Source: Planomicrobium stackebrandtii (GTDB taxonomy: Bacteria > Bacillota > Bacilli > Bacillales_A > Planococcaceae). From it: a stretch of 64,000 nucleotides of DNA. Of the stretch, positions 34,160 through 42,384 are shown one piece after another. Below the pieces are notes generated by a model, which was not told the origin of the DNA, ran no database searches, and saw nothing but the letters and a program-made list of their open reading frames with translations. Where the stretch lies: positions 1-64,000 of the forward strand of contig NZ_JAUSWB010000003.1 of the NCBI RefSeq assembly GCF_030814955.1. The letters are read 5' to 3'. The position numbers were made by a program, and so were the translations under genes. Positions within the stretch are counted from its first letter, which is position 1. Each line of letters starts with the position of its first letter.

Positions 34160-35482
34160 TTATACAACACCGATCAAAATTGAAATTCCAAGCAGCACAA
34201 TGCTGAATCCCCACATGATGGGAAGTGAGTAGCGGATATGGCGGCCCATTTCAAGGCCAGCCAAGCCGAGTGCCAGCCATAGTGCCGGCGAAAATGGGCT
34301 GACGAACGTACCGATGATATTGCCGATGATCATGGCATAGGCTGCAGAAACTGACGAAACGCCGAACTCTGTAACCACTTGCTCGACAATCGGGAACAAT
34401 GCAAAATAATAGGCGTCGGTACTGAGCAGCAAATCGAATGGCACCCCGAAAAATCCAATGATGATGTGAAGGTATGGAATGACGAAAGCAGGCAGGATAG
34501 TCACCAAATCATTGGCGATCGAATCGAGCATTAACGTTCCGTTTAGAATACCAAGGAACGAACCGGCTGCTAAAATGATAGCAGCCATCAATAAAGCGTT
34601 GGGTGCATGGTCTTTGATTCGGTCCATCTGATCTTTCATGTTCGGGTAATTTAACGGCAATGCTAAGCTGACGCCGATCATAAAGGCAAAACCGGCTGGG
34701 ATGACGCCCCATACGAGAACGCCGATGACGGCAATGGCCAGAATGGTGTTGGCCCACAGCAGTTTCGGCCTGCGGAGAGAAGCTGTCTTCAGTGATGCTT
34801 CGTCCTGTGCGCCATCAACCAGGGGCTGTGCTTCTTCATAAATTTCGTCATTAAAATCGCCGCGTTTGGCAATCAGGCGCTTTTCACGGATGGCCAATAG
34901 GATTGCAAGCCCGATAAGAAGGAACAGGCCAATGACCTGAACTTTGATCAATGGGCGCCATAATTCCGTAACATCAACGCCAAGAACAGCGGCTGTACGG
35001 CCAAGCGGTCCGCCCCAGGGCAGCATGTTCATGATGCTGGCGGATGTCCCGACCAGCAGCAGCAATAAGTAGGGATTCATTTTCAATCGTTTGTATAACG
35101 GCAATAGAGCTGGGATCGTGATAAGGAAAGTGGATGCGCCTGAGCCGTCAAGCTGCGCAACCGCCGCAATGAGTACTGTACCGACTGCTACGGCAATGAC
35201 ATTTCCGCGTGATACCGCAATCATCTTGTTGATCAGGGGATCGAACAAGCCGACATCCTGCATGATGCCGAAAAACAGGATGGCAAAGATGAACATGATG
35301 ACGACACTCATCACGGATTCAATGCCGCTGTTGAAAAATTCACCAATTTCAACAAAGCTGAATCCTGCGACGAAAGCTGCCACAATCGGCACCAGAACAA
35401 GCGCGACAATCGGTGTTATTTTATTGCTGATGAGCAATGCGACAATGACCACAATGGTCAATAAACCAATAATACTTAACAT
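34160..35482 (-). CDS. CitMHS-family citrate/metal-citrate transporter
   Basis: 440 residues, about 12 membrane helices. The CitMHS signature is visible in FAILFFGIMQDVGLFDPLINKM-type helix, AQLDGSGASTFLITIPALLPLY, NMLPWGGPLGRTAAVLG and DAYYFALFPIVEQV. Relatives in B. subtilis (CitM, CitH) import citrate complexed with divalent metals, driven by protons. The ATG after GGGAGGAACTCTT is chosen; an upstream in-frame Met would add an unrelated 22 residues. A perfect cre site lies 43-56 bp upstream, and genes for a CitST/DctSR-like two-component system precede it on the same strand. Confidence 0.9.
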   Translation of the reverse strand: MLSIIGLLTIVVIVALLISNKITPIVALVLVPIVAAFVAGFSFVEIGEFFNSGIESVMSVVIMFIFAILFFGIMQDVGLFDPLINKMIAVSRGNVIAVAVGTVLIAAVAQLDGSGASTFLITIPALLPLYKRLKMNPYLLLLLVGTSASIMNMLPWGGPLGRTAAVLGVDVTELWRPLIKVQVIGLFLLIGLAILLAIREKRLIAKRGDFNDEIYEEAQPLVDGAQDEASLKTASLRRPKLLWANTILAIAVIGVLVWGVIPAGFAFMIGVSLALPLNYPNMKDQMDRIKDHAPNALLMAAIILAAGSFLGILNGTLMLDSIANDLVTILPAFVIPYLHIIIGFFGVPFDLLLSTDAYYFALFPIVEQVVTEFGVSSVSAAYAMIIGNIIGTFVSPFSPALWLALGLAGLEMGRHIRYSLPIMWGFSIVLLGISILIGVV

Positions 35483-35524
35483 AAGAGTTCCTCCCAGAGT
35501 AAAAAATTGACTTGAAGGAAGAAT

Positions 35525-35538
35525 TGTAAACGCATACA
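35525..35538. promoter_or_regulatory. cre site (CcpA) upstream of the citrate-type transporter
   Basis: TGTAAACGCATACA fits TGNAANCGNWNNCA at every position. It lies shortly upstream of the transporter start, matching known carbon catabolite repression of citM in Bacillus. Confidence 0.75.
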
Positions 35539-35556
35539 AAAAATGCATCCGTTATA

Positions 35557-35606
35557 AAATCCCTCTGCTTCTAAGTTATAGCTCTAAACTTAGCACAGAG
35601 GGATTT
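35557..35606 (-). terminator. Terminator between response regulator and transporter
   Basis: AAATCCCTCTG and CAGAGGGATTT with an inner CTAAGTT/AACTTAG stem form a long hairpin after the regulator stop (35660). It separates the two-component genes from the transporter transcript. Confidence 0.8.
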
Positions 35607-35659
35607 GAGAAATAAGATTATTCAATTAAGTAAACTAAAGAACCTTTAGATGGTTTTGT

Positions 35660-36367
35660 TCATTTTGTCCACGGAATATAGCGTCTCTCAGGACGGCCGA
35701 TTTCACCGTAATTCAATTGCGCCTTCGCTTCGCCGATAGACACGAGATGCTCCAAGTAGCGCCTGGCAGTAGAGCGGCTGACGCCGACCGCTTTCCCGGT
35801 TTCCATGGCATTGATGCCTTCGTCGGCCGAGCCTTGCAAGGTTTCCACGACGCCGACCAATGTCAGCTGATCGATGCCTTTTGGAAGTTCACCGTCCAGT
35901 GTTTCAGCAGAAGCGGGGATGGACCCGATGCCAATTAGCCTGTCGATGTCCGCTTGTTCCAGCTCCAGCCGGGAAGAAAAGAAGAGCATTTGCTCACGGA
36001 ACCGCAGCAGTGCCTGTTCGAAACGGAAAAAATCCACCGGTTTGACAAGGTAGTCAAAAATGCCGCAGCGCAGCGCTTCTTCAATAGTCGTGGCTTCTTT
36101 GGCCGCCGACAGCATAATGATGTCGATGTGTGGAAAACTGCCGCGGATTTCACGTAGCAATTCCAGTCCTTTGCGGTCAGGAATAAATACATCCAGCAAA
36201 ATCAAATCCGGCAACTGTCGGCTGTTGGCGAGAAAAGCCATCGCTTCACCACCCGTCTTCGCGATACTGTCCACCACATAGCCCTCCACTTGTTCCACCA
36301 GCTGGCGGTTGATTTCGGCAACCCGGAAATCATCTTCTATAATCAATACATGAAGCTCTTGTTTCAT
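35660..36367 (-). CDS. CitT/DcuR-type response regulator
   Basis: 235 residues: receiver domain (1-120) with acidic pocket IEDDF, phospho-Asp in LILLDVFIPDRKG and Lys in YLVKPVDF, then a C-terminal winged helix-turn-helix with GKAVGVSRSTARRYLEHL. This architecture is that of regulators controlling di/tricarboxylate transport. It overlaps the sensor kinase gene by 4 bp. The target is most likely the CitMHS transporter gene directly downstream. Confidence 0.9.
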   Translation of the reverse strand: MKQELHVLIIEDDFRVAEINRQLVEQVEGYVVDSIAKTGGEAMAFLANSRQLPDLILLDVFIPDRKGLELLREIRGSFPHIDIIMLSAAKEATTIEEALRCGIFDYLVKPVDFFRFEQALLRFREQMLFFSSRLELEQADIDRLIGIGSIPASAETLDGELPKGIDQLTLVGVVETLQGSADEGINAMETGKAVGVSRSTARRYLEHLVSIGEAKAQLNYGEIGRPERRYIPWTK

Positions 36368-38013
36368 AAGTAATTCTCCTTTTTCGGCAATGAAACGACA
36401 AAGCAGGCTCCGCCGAGTTCACTTTCCTCTGCATGCAGTTCGCCGCCGGCTTGGACGATGAGCTGTCTTGTCGTGCTTAAACCGTAGCCGCGGTCTGCCC
36501 CTGTTTTCGAGGTAAAGCCTCTTTCGAATAAAAGATGTACATGTCCAGGCGGAATTCCCGGTCCCGCATCGTCGATTTCAAACAATACATCGTCGCCGAC
36601 ATCGGTGAAGTATAACGTAATTTGCCGCTGATCTGCCGGGAAGTCTCTGACAGCATCCAGTGCATTGTCGATTAAGTTGCCGATCGCTGCCATCAAAGCA
36701 CGGCTTTGCGCGTCCGGCATAGGCGTTTTCAACCGGCTGTCCGGATCAATCAACAGCTGTACCTGCTGCTCGCTTGCCTGATTGAGCTTGCCGATCAGAA
36801 TGCCGCTGATCAACGGGTCCGCCACTTTGTCGATGACTTGCTGGATCCATTCCTGCTGAATATCATGTTCCATGTGAATAAAATCAAGCACTTCCTGTTT
36901 TTTATTCAAATGGACCAGTCCTGAAATGGTGTATAGCTTGTTCGAAAATTCATGCGTCTGTGCGCGCAGCGCGTTGGCGTATTGCTTTACATGAGACAGC
37001 TCTTTAGTCAGCGTGTCGATTTCAGTTTTATTGCGGAAAGTCGAAACCGCACCGACCAGCGCATCTTCATAGTAAATTGGCCCCGAGTTGACATAGACCG
37101 CGTAACTGCCATAGACCTCTTCTTGATCAAAGCGGCTCCTGCGGCTTTCCAGAATGTCCGGTAAATCGGAGGTAGGAAGAACGTGGCGGATAGGCTGGCC
37201 GATAAGTTTACCAGTGTCCTGTTCACCGCCGAACAGCAATTGCTGTGCCATCTGGTTGAGCAGGGTGATCTTGCCGGCATCATCGACTGCGATGATGCCT
37301 TCGTGGGTCGACTGCAAAATCGTCTCTTTTTGAAACAGCAGGTGTGAAATTTCCTCGGGTTCGAGGCCGTGCAGTTTTCGTTTAATATAAGTAGCAATGG
37401 CAATAGCGACCAGGATTGCGACAACCGTGATGATCACCAGCATCAGCCACAGCTCGTGATTGTAATCACCAATGAGTGTCTGGATATCAGTGGCGAGAAA
37501 ACCGACCGACACTACGCCGATAATGTCAGTTCCCGAGTAAATCGGCACTTTGGCGCGCAGCGAATTGCCGAGCGATCCGGTAGCTTTAGAGACATAGGAA
37601 ACGCCAGAAAAGAGCGCCCGTTCATTGTCTTCGCCGACCATCTTTTTGCCAATCTGTTCAGGATTTGGATGCGAATAGCGGATTTCTTCCGCATTGCCGA
37701 CAACAATAAACTCGGCGTTGGTCGACTGCTGTATTGGAGAAACGAGCGGCTGAATAATAGCTGCCGGATCCGCGGTCTCAAAGGCCTGCGCAATGTTCGG
37801 ATTGAGCGCCACGCTTTCTGCCACACTCAGCGCTTGTTCACCCAACTGAGCCTCAAGTGTATTGGTGACGAAATAATCGAGAAAAATGCCGATGACCAGC
37901 ACAATTGCCAGGATCAATAAACCAATCAATGCAATCATCTTCATCTTTAAATTCATCCTATTTTTTGGTGGAGCCGGTCGCTTCTGGATATCGGCTTTGT
38001 GGAATTGGATCAT
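36364..38013 (-). CDS. CitS/DcuS-type sensor histidine kinase
   Basis: 549 residues. A membrane helix at about 27-50, an extracytoplasmic sensor domain (about 50-190, with GKKMVGEDNERALFSGVSY and KVPIYSGTDIIGVVSVGFL as in citrate/C4-dicarboxylate sensors), a second helix, a PAS domain (QSTHEGIIAVDDAGKITLLN), a phospho-His region with RAQTHEFSNKLYTISGL, and an ATPase domain with NLIDNALDAV and GYGLSTTRQL. The ATG 7 bases after AAGGAGC is chosen; longer reading frames upstream run into array A2 and are not credible. It likely senses citrate or a related carboxylate outside the cell. Confidence 0.9.
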   Translation of the reverse strand: MIQFHKADIQKRPAPPKNRMNLKMKMIALIGLLILAIVLVIGIFLDYFVTNTLEAQLGEQALSVAESVALNPNIAQAFETADPAAIIQPLVSPIQQSTNAEFIVVGNAEEIRYSHPNPEQIGKKMVGEDNERALFSGVSYVSKATGSLGNSLRAKVPIYSGTDIIGVVSVGFLATDIQTLIGDYNHELWLMLVIITVVAILVAIAIATYIKRKLHGLEPEEISHLLFQKETILQSTHEGIIAVDDAGKITLLNQMAQQLLFGGEQDTGKLIGQPIRHVLPTSDLPDILESRRSRFDQEEVYGSYAVYVNSGPIYYEDALVGAVSTFRNKTEIDTLTKELSHVKQYANALRAQTHEFSNKLYTISGLVHLNKKQEVLDFIHMEHDIQQEWIQQVIDKVADPLISGILIGKLNQASEQQVQLLIDPDSRLKTPMPDAQSRALMAAIGNLIDNALDAVRDFPADQRQITLYFTDVGDDVLFEIDDAGPGIPPGHVHLLFERGFTSKTGADRGYGLSTTRQLIVQAGGELHAEESELGGACFVVSLPKKENYL

Positions 38014-38144
38014 GTGGAGAAGCTCCTTACTATCAATCTGCTTTTTGTAATAATACCATATGTGGTGATTGAGGCTCTTTGGGTGAGAAGTTCTGCTTGT
38101 TGGAAAATATTGACGAACAAATAAAAAGAAAGGGATTTTGCAGC

Positions 38145-38177
38145 GCGCGGCAACGTTCGTCTGCCGTGCTTTTTTTG
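38145..38177 (+). terminator. Terminator-like hairpin of array A2
   Basis: GCGCGGCA and TGCCGTGC stem, then T8 (after one C) and GTGTG. No plus-strand gene ends here, so its presence next to a phased array suggests that hairpin and array form one unit. Confidence 0.85.
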
Positions 38178-38186
38178 TGTGATTTG

Positions 38187-38312
38187 GGCTGAACGACCAC
38201 AAATTTCGCTGAGCGACTGCAAATTCTCCTGAACGCCCGTAAATCCGCACGAGCGCCCGCAAATTTTTCTGAGCGCCCATAAATCCATTTGAACGCCCGC
38301 AAAAGCAAAAAA
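38187..38312. repeat. Phased array A2: six 20-nt units
   Basis: Core steps (ACG/GCG) at 38193, 38213, 38233, 38253, 38273 and 38293, exactly 20 nt apart, with the same core GARCGMCYRYAAAT as array A1. It lies in the 367-bp gap between the sensor kinase start and the YdhK-like gene's terminator. Confidence 0.9.
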
Positions 38313-38339
38313 GATGGAAATTGCCGTCCATCTCCACAA

Positions 38340-38376
38340 GAAAAGCCTCCCCAATGCCAAAGGCACAAGGGAGGCT
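38340..38376 (-). terminator. Intrinsic terminator of the YdhK-like gene
   Basis: Minus strand: AGCCTCCC and GGGAGGCT with inner GCC/GGC, followed by TTTTCTT, five bases after the stop codon. Confidence 0.8.
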
Positions 38377-38380
38377 CTAT

Positions 38381-38986
38381 TTATTCAGCGGATAACTCGC
38401 TTTCAGTTACCCATTTATGGTTGGTGACTTCTTCATCTGTGTCGGTAGTTGTAAAGTCGACCATGTAGACAGTGGTTTCTTCGGCCGAATCGATGGTCGC
38501 CGTGGCACCTTCCATGCCTTCCATATGATCAGTAGCGATCACGGCTTCGTCGCCAGCAGAAAGCGGTGTATCGCCCGGATCTTCCAATTCTTCGTGAATG
38601 ACCCATTTATGGTTTTCTACCGGTTCGCCGCCTGTAGTGGGTGTAAAGCTCAATGCGTAGACAGTTGTATCGTATGCGCCAACGATGGTCGCGGTCGCAC
38701 CATCCATGCCCGGCATATGGTCAGCGTTCATGATGGCTTGGCTGCCGACTTCAAATGTTGGGCTTTCAGCTTCTGACAAGCCTTCCGGCACTTCGCCAGA
38801 GCTGGAGTGATCCATCCCGCCGTGGTCCATTTCTTCGTCCATATTGTCATCCATGTCTTCATTCATTTCGCTTTGGTTGTCAGGATCAGCCGGGTTCATC
38901 GAGTCTTCGTCCGTATCACCGCAAGCTGCCAGCATAACAGCGGTCAGCGCTGACATTGCCATCAGCAGAAATTTGTTTTTTGTCAT
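38381..38986 (-). CDS. YdhK-like lipoprotein with two DUF1541 domains
   Basis: 201 residues. Lipobox LAACG (Cys22), then a very acidic Met/His-rich linker (MNEDMDDNMDEEMDHGGMDH), then two DUF1541 repeats with GSQAIMNADHMPGMDGATATI and DEAVIATDHMEGMEGATATI and matching NHKWVIHEEL/NHKWVTESEL ends. The HMPGM/HMEGM motifs suggest copper or other soft-metal binding at the cell surface. B. subtilis YdhK is of this family but without defined function. Divergent from a His/Met-rich lipoprotein gene; the shared upstream region holds a 17-bp palindrome. Confidence 0.9.
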   Translation of the reverse strand: MTKNKFLLMAMSALTAVMLAACGDTDEDSMNPADPDNQSEMNEDMDDNMDEEMDHGGMDHSSSGEVPEGLSEAESPTFEVGSQAIMNADHMPGMDGATATIVGAYDTTVYALSFTPTTGGEPVENHKWVIHEELEDPGDTPLSAGDEAVIATDHMEGMEGATATIDSAEETTVYMVDFTTTDTDEEVTNHKWVTESELSAE

Positions 38987-39043
38987 AGGAATCCCTCTTT
39001 CATTGCTTAGTTTCTACACTGTACCCAAATATTATGCAAATGC

Positions 39044-39060
39044 TGTGCAGAATCTGCACA
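39044..39060. promoter_or_regulatory. 17-bp perfect palindrome in the divergent lipoprotein promoter region
   Basis: TGTGCAGA-A-TCTGCACA, two 8-bp half-sites with one central base. It lies between a minus-strand promoter (TTGCAT, 17 bp, TAGAAA) and the plus-strand TACAAT at 39080-39085, so it could control both genes. Confidence 0.6.
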
Positions 39061-39119
39061 AAAAATCAAAACTTTTCTTGTACAATAAAAGATAACAGGA
39101 CGACAGGAGGATGAATGGC

Positions 39120-40079
39120 ATGAACAGAAAATGGATGTTGGCTCCGTTGATGATGGGTTTGCTGATTGCTGGGTGTACAGAAACTGAGGAACCCGAAGCA
39201 CCAGACTCAGAAACTTCAACAAGCACCGAAGCCAATGAAACTACAGAAGAATTTGAAGTGGCGTTCGATGGCCGCCTGGACCATGTCCATGGGATGGGAT
39301 TTATCGAAAGTGAAGAAGGCCTCTATTTTGCATCGCATCATGGCTTGAAGATTTACCGCGATGGGGAGTGGCTGGAAACGAGCGACCACTTTCATGATTA
39401 CATGGGATTTAACGCAGTCGACGATGGTTTTTACACATCTGGCCACCCGGGATCCGGTTCTATGATGCAAAATCCAATCGGGATACAGCGCAGCATGGAC
39501 GGTGGACGTTCGCTCGACCATATGGGCTTTGAAGGCGAAACCGATTTTCATGGCATGGCAGCCGGCTATCGCAGCCACCACTTGTTTGTCATGAATCCAC
39601 AGGAAAATTCGCAAATGGGACCAGGGTATTTTCGCAGCGAAGATGACGGAGAGCAGTGGCAGCAAGTAGAGGGCAGCGGACTGGAAGGCGAAATTTCGGC
39701 TTTTGCCATGCATCCGAGCGATTCGCAATTGATTGCTGCTGCGACGACAGCAGGAATCTTCTTGTCGGAAGACGGCGGTGACAGCTTTGTGCTGCTGACG
39801 GACGATGGGATTTATGGAACTGCCGTATTCTTTGGTGAAGAGGCGCTGTACTACGCAACTTATAGCACGGAGGCAGAGCTCATCGAGTATACTTGGGAAA
39901 ATGGTGAACAGCAGACGTTCGAATTGCCTGACCTTCCGGAAGACGGCATTATTTACATTGCACAAAACACGTCCAACGCAGAAGAACTGGCTATTTATAC
40001 AGCGGCGGGCCATGCTTTTCTTTCCGAAGACGGCGGGGGCACGTGGAATCAAATCCTGAATGCCGGCCAAGTAGAATAA
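39120..40079 (+). CDS. BNR/sialidase-like repeat lipoprotein (F510_1955-type)
   Basis: 319 residues. The third of three close ATGs is chosen because GGAGG lies at proper distance. Lipobox IAGC (Cys18), an acidic Thr/Glu linker, then a beta-propeller-like domain with several BNR Asp boxes (SMDGGRS, SEDDGEQW, SEDGGDSF, SEDGGGTW). His- and Met-rich loops (DHVHGMGF, SHHGLKIY, DHFHDYMGF, TSGHPG, DFHGMAAGYRSHH) suggest metal or heme contact. The family is annotated as glycosylhydrolase-like on the BNR boxes alone. It shares an operon with the two-component system downstream, 14 bp away. Confidence 0.82.
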   Translation: MNRKWMLAPLMMGLLIAGCTETEEPEAPDSETSTSTEANETTEEFEVAFDGRLDHVHGMGFIESEEGLYFASHHGLKIYRDGEWLETSDHFHDYMGFNAVDDGFYTSGHPGSGSMMQNPIGIQRSMDGGRSLDHMGFEGETDFHGMAAGYRSHHLFVMNPQENSQMGPGYFRSEDDGEQWQQVEGSGLEGEISAFAMHPSDSQLIAAATTAGIFLSEDGGDSFVLLTDDGIYGTAVFFGEEALYYATYSTEAELIEYTWENGEQQTFELPDLPEDGIIYIAQNTSNAEELAIYTAAGHAFLSEDGGGTWNQILNAGQVE

Positions 40080-40093
40080 CAACGGAGGTCCCT

Positions 40094-41482
40094 ATGTTCA
40101 ATAAATTATCCCTGAAAATCGGTTTGTTGTTTTTTATCTTTATTTTAATCATTGAAGCGTTCCTATTTTCAACGCTTTATTTTACGTTGGTCAATGAACG
40201 CGTCGATGAAGTGATGGAGAATTTATTGGCGCGGGGGGAAACGCACAGCGATGTGCTGGAAGACAGCTTTGAGGAGATGACCCTGGAGCATGTCGGCATG
40301 ATGGAGTCGGCATCTGATTTTATTGTTGTAATTACTGACGAGACAGGTGAGATTCTGGTCAATTCCGATGCGTTGGAACCTGAAATGCTTGAGGTGCTGG
40401 GCCATACTGATTTTGCAGCTGTGCCTATAGATGGAGAAATAATAGAAGAAAATTGGCAGGATCAGCGTTATATAGCGACCGACAGCCCAATTACGATTGA
40501 TGGGGTGCATGAGGGCCACGTCTTTATGTTTGCGCCGACCGATAATATTGAACGCATCATTGATCACTTGAAAAGCCAGTTTCTCCTGGTCGGCATCATC
40601 ACCGTTCTTTTGACCATTGGCACGATTCTGCTGCTGTCGCGGCTCATCACCTTGCCGCTGATCCGCATGAAAGAAGCGACCGAGCAATTGAGCCAGGGCA
40701 ACAACCATGTCGATTTGACGAATGAACGAAACGATGAGCTAGGGGAATTGGCGAATGCCATCACCAAACTGTCGGCCGATCTTGACCGGCTGAAAAATGC
40801 CCGCAATGAGTTCCTGTCGAGCATTTCGCACGAGTTGCGGACGCCGCTGACCTATATTAAAGGCTATGCCGATATCCTGGCACGGCCGGACACGACAGAG
40901 CAGGAGCGTGAGGAATACATGAACATCATCAGGGAAGAAGCTGCTCATTTAACGATGCTGGTCGGAAATTTATTCGACTTGGCGAAGCTCGACCGCAACC
41001 AATTTACGATTGAACAACGGGATGTTTCCATCGCAGAACTATTGGGGTCGGTTGCAGTTTTGGTAAAACCAGCTTTTGATGAGGAACAAATTGAGCTGTC
41101 GATGGACTGCAGCGAAGATATGCAGGCTTCCATCGATCCGGAGCGCATTCAACAAGTGCTGCTGAACATTCTCGATAATGCCCGCAAACATTCAATGGCC
41201 GGCGATCGTGTGGTGGTGGAATGCTGTAGGGAAATTGACGGCATCGCCATCCGCATCAGTGATGAAGGGCAGGGAATTCCTGAAGAGGAGCTGCCTTTTG
41301 TCTTTGACCGGCTGTACCGTGTGGAAAAATCGAGATCGCGCGAACGGGGCGGTTCAGGTCTTGGTTTGGCAATTGCCAAGGAAATCGTTGAATCGCATGG
41401 CGGAAGGATCCGCATCGACAGCAAGTTCGGCAAAGGGACGGCTGTTACTGTGCGATTGAAAAGGGGTGGAGACCATTCATAA
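40094..41482 (+). CDS. HAMP-type sensor histidine kinase
   Basis: 462 residues. Two membrane helices (about 8-31 and 165-190) flank a short extracytoplasmic sensor rich in Glu/Met (ETHSDVLEDSFEEMTLEHVGMMES), then HAMP, the HisKA box SSISHELRTPLTYIKGYADI and HATPase_c with LLNILDNARKHS, DEGQGIPEEELPFVFDRLYR and GSGLGLAIAKEIVESHGG. The Met/His/Glu-rich outside loop fits metal or envelope sensing. It overlaps the response regulator by 17 bp and follows the BNR lipoprotein. Confidence 0.92.
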   Translation: MFNKLSLKIGLLFFIFILIIEAFLFSTLYFTLVNERVDEVMENLLARGETHSDVLEDSFEEMTLEHVGMMESASDFIVVITDETGEILVNSDALEPEMLEVLGHTDFAAVPIDGEIIEENWQDQRYIATDSPITIDGVHEGHVFMFAPTDNIERIIDHLKSQFLLVGIITVLLTIGTILLLSRLITLPLIRMKEATEQLSQGNNHVDLTNERNDELGELANAITKLSADLDRLKNARNEFLSSISHELRTPLTYIKGYADILARPDTTEQEREEYMNIIREEAAHLTMLVGNLFDLAKLDRNQFTIEQRDVSIAELLGSVAVLVKPAFDEEQIELSMDCSEDMQASIDPERIQQVLLNILDNARKHSMAGDRVVVECCREIDGIAIRISDEGQGIPEEELPFVFDRLYRVEKSRSRERGGSGLGLAIAKEIVESHGGRIRIDSKFGKGTAVTVRLKRGGDHS

Positions 41483-42143
41483 AGTTCTGCTGGTGGACGA
41501 TGAAAAACGGATGCTCGACCTGGTCGCGCTGTATTTGCGGCCGCATGACTATGCCTGCACAAAAGCCGACAGCGGTAAACAGGCATTGGATTTACTGAAC
41601 AAAGAGGCTTTCGATCTGGTGCTGCTCGATATTATGATGCCGGACATGGATGGCTGGGAAGTATGCCGCGAAATCCGCAAATCCTCCAATGTGCCGATCA
41701 TCATGCTGACAGCCCGTGAACAGCAGGAAGACATTGTCAAAGGCCTGCGCCTCGGCGCCGATGATTACATGACCAAGCCATTTGGTGAAGAAGAGCTGCT
41801 TGCGCGGATGGAAGCTCTGCTGCGCCGCAGCCTCCCGGCAAAACGCATTGAATTGCAGGGATTGGTATGGGAAGAGGAACGTTTCGAGTTGAGCTACAAC
41901 CACAAACCTGTTCGCCTGACCCCAAAAGAGTTTTCGATGCTCGGCCTCCTGATGAAAAATCCTAATAAAGTATTTGAACGCGATCGGCTGCTGGAACTGG
42001 TGTGGGGCTTTGATTCAGAAACAGAGGGCCGCACCGTCGATTCGCATGTCCGCAACATTCGTGAAAAAATCCGTCAGGCTGGCTTTCCCATCGATGAACA
42101 TTTTCAGACGGTATGGGGCATCGGCTATAAATGGGTCAATTAG
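41466..42143 (+). CDS. OmpR/PhoB-family response regulator
   Basis: 225 residues: receiver with VDDEKRM, phospho-Asp in VLLDIMMPDMDGW, Lys in YMTKPFGEEELL, and a C-terminal winged helix (LTPKEFSMLGLLMKNPNKVFERDRLL, GRTVDSHVRNIREKI). The GTG start lies inside the kinase 3' end, and the AAAAGGGG there is very close, so the exact start is uncertain by a few codons. Partner of the preceding kinase. A strong terminator follows. Confidence 0.92.
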   Translation: METIHKVLLVDDEKRMLDLVALYLRPHDYACTKADSGKQALDLLNKEAFDLVLLDIMMPDMDGWEVCREIRKSSNVPIIMLTAREQQEDIVKGLRLGADDYMTKPFGEEELLARMEALLRRSLPAKRIELQGLVWEEERFELSYNHKPVRLTPKEFSMLGLLMKNPNKVFERDRLLELVWGFDSETEGRTVDSHVRNIREKIRQAGFPIDEHFQTVWGIGYKWVN

Positions 42144-42145
42144 AA

Positions 42146-42177
42146 AACCGCTGCAGATAGGCTCTGCAGCGGTTTTT
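42146..42177 (+). terminator. Intrinsic terminator of the two-component operon
   Basis: AACCGCTGCAGA, short loop, TCTGCAGCGGTT and TTT. It is followed within two bases by the array A3 hairpin, giving two hairpins in tandem. Confidence 0.9.
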
Positions 42178-42178
42178 C

Positions 42179-42202
42179 GCGCGGCAATATTTTCTGCCGT
42201 GC
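42179..42202 (+). terminator. Hairpin of array A3
   Basis: GCGCGGCA and TGCCGTGC around ATATTTTC, the same arms as the A1 and A2 hairpins, here followed by TTGTTTGGG rather than a full T-tract. About 38 nt lie between it and the array. Confidence 0.8.
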
Positions 42203-42240
42203 TTGTTTGGGCATTCTGTGTTGAATGGTGGCGGGAAGTT

Positions 42241-42360
42241 CCCGAACGACCACAAATTCGGCTAAACGCCCATAAATCTTTCGAAGCGCCCACAAATTTT
42301 TCTGAACGACCGCAAATCTCGCCGAGCGACTGCAAATCCATCTGTACGGCTGCAAATCCA
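42241..42360. repeat. Phased array A3: six 20-nt units
   Basis: Core steps at 42246, 42266, 42286, 42306, 42326 and 42346, exactly 20 nt apart, with core GARCGMCYRYAAAT. The last unit is the most degenerate. The array lies between convergent genes. Confidence 0.9.
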
Positions 42361-42384
42361 CAGTGTCACATGAAAATCCAAAAC

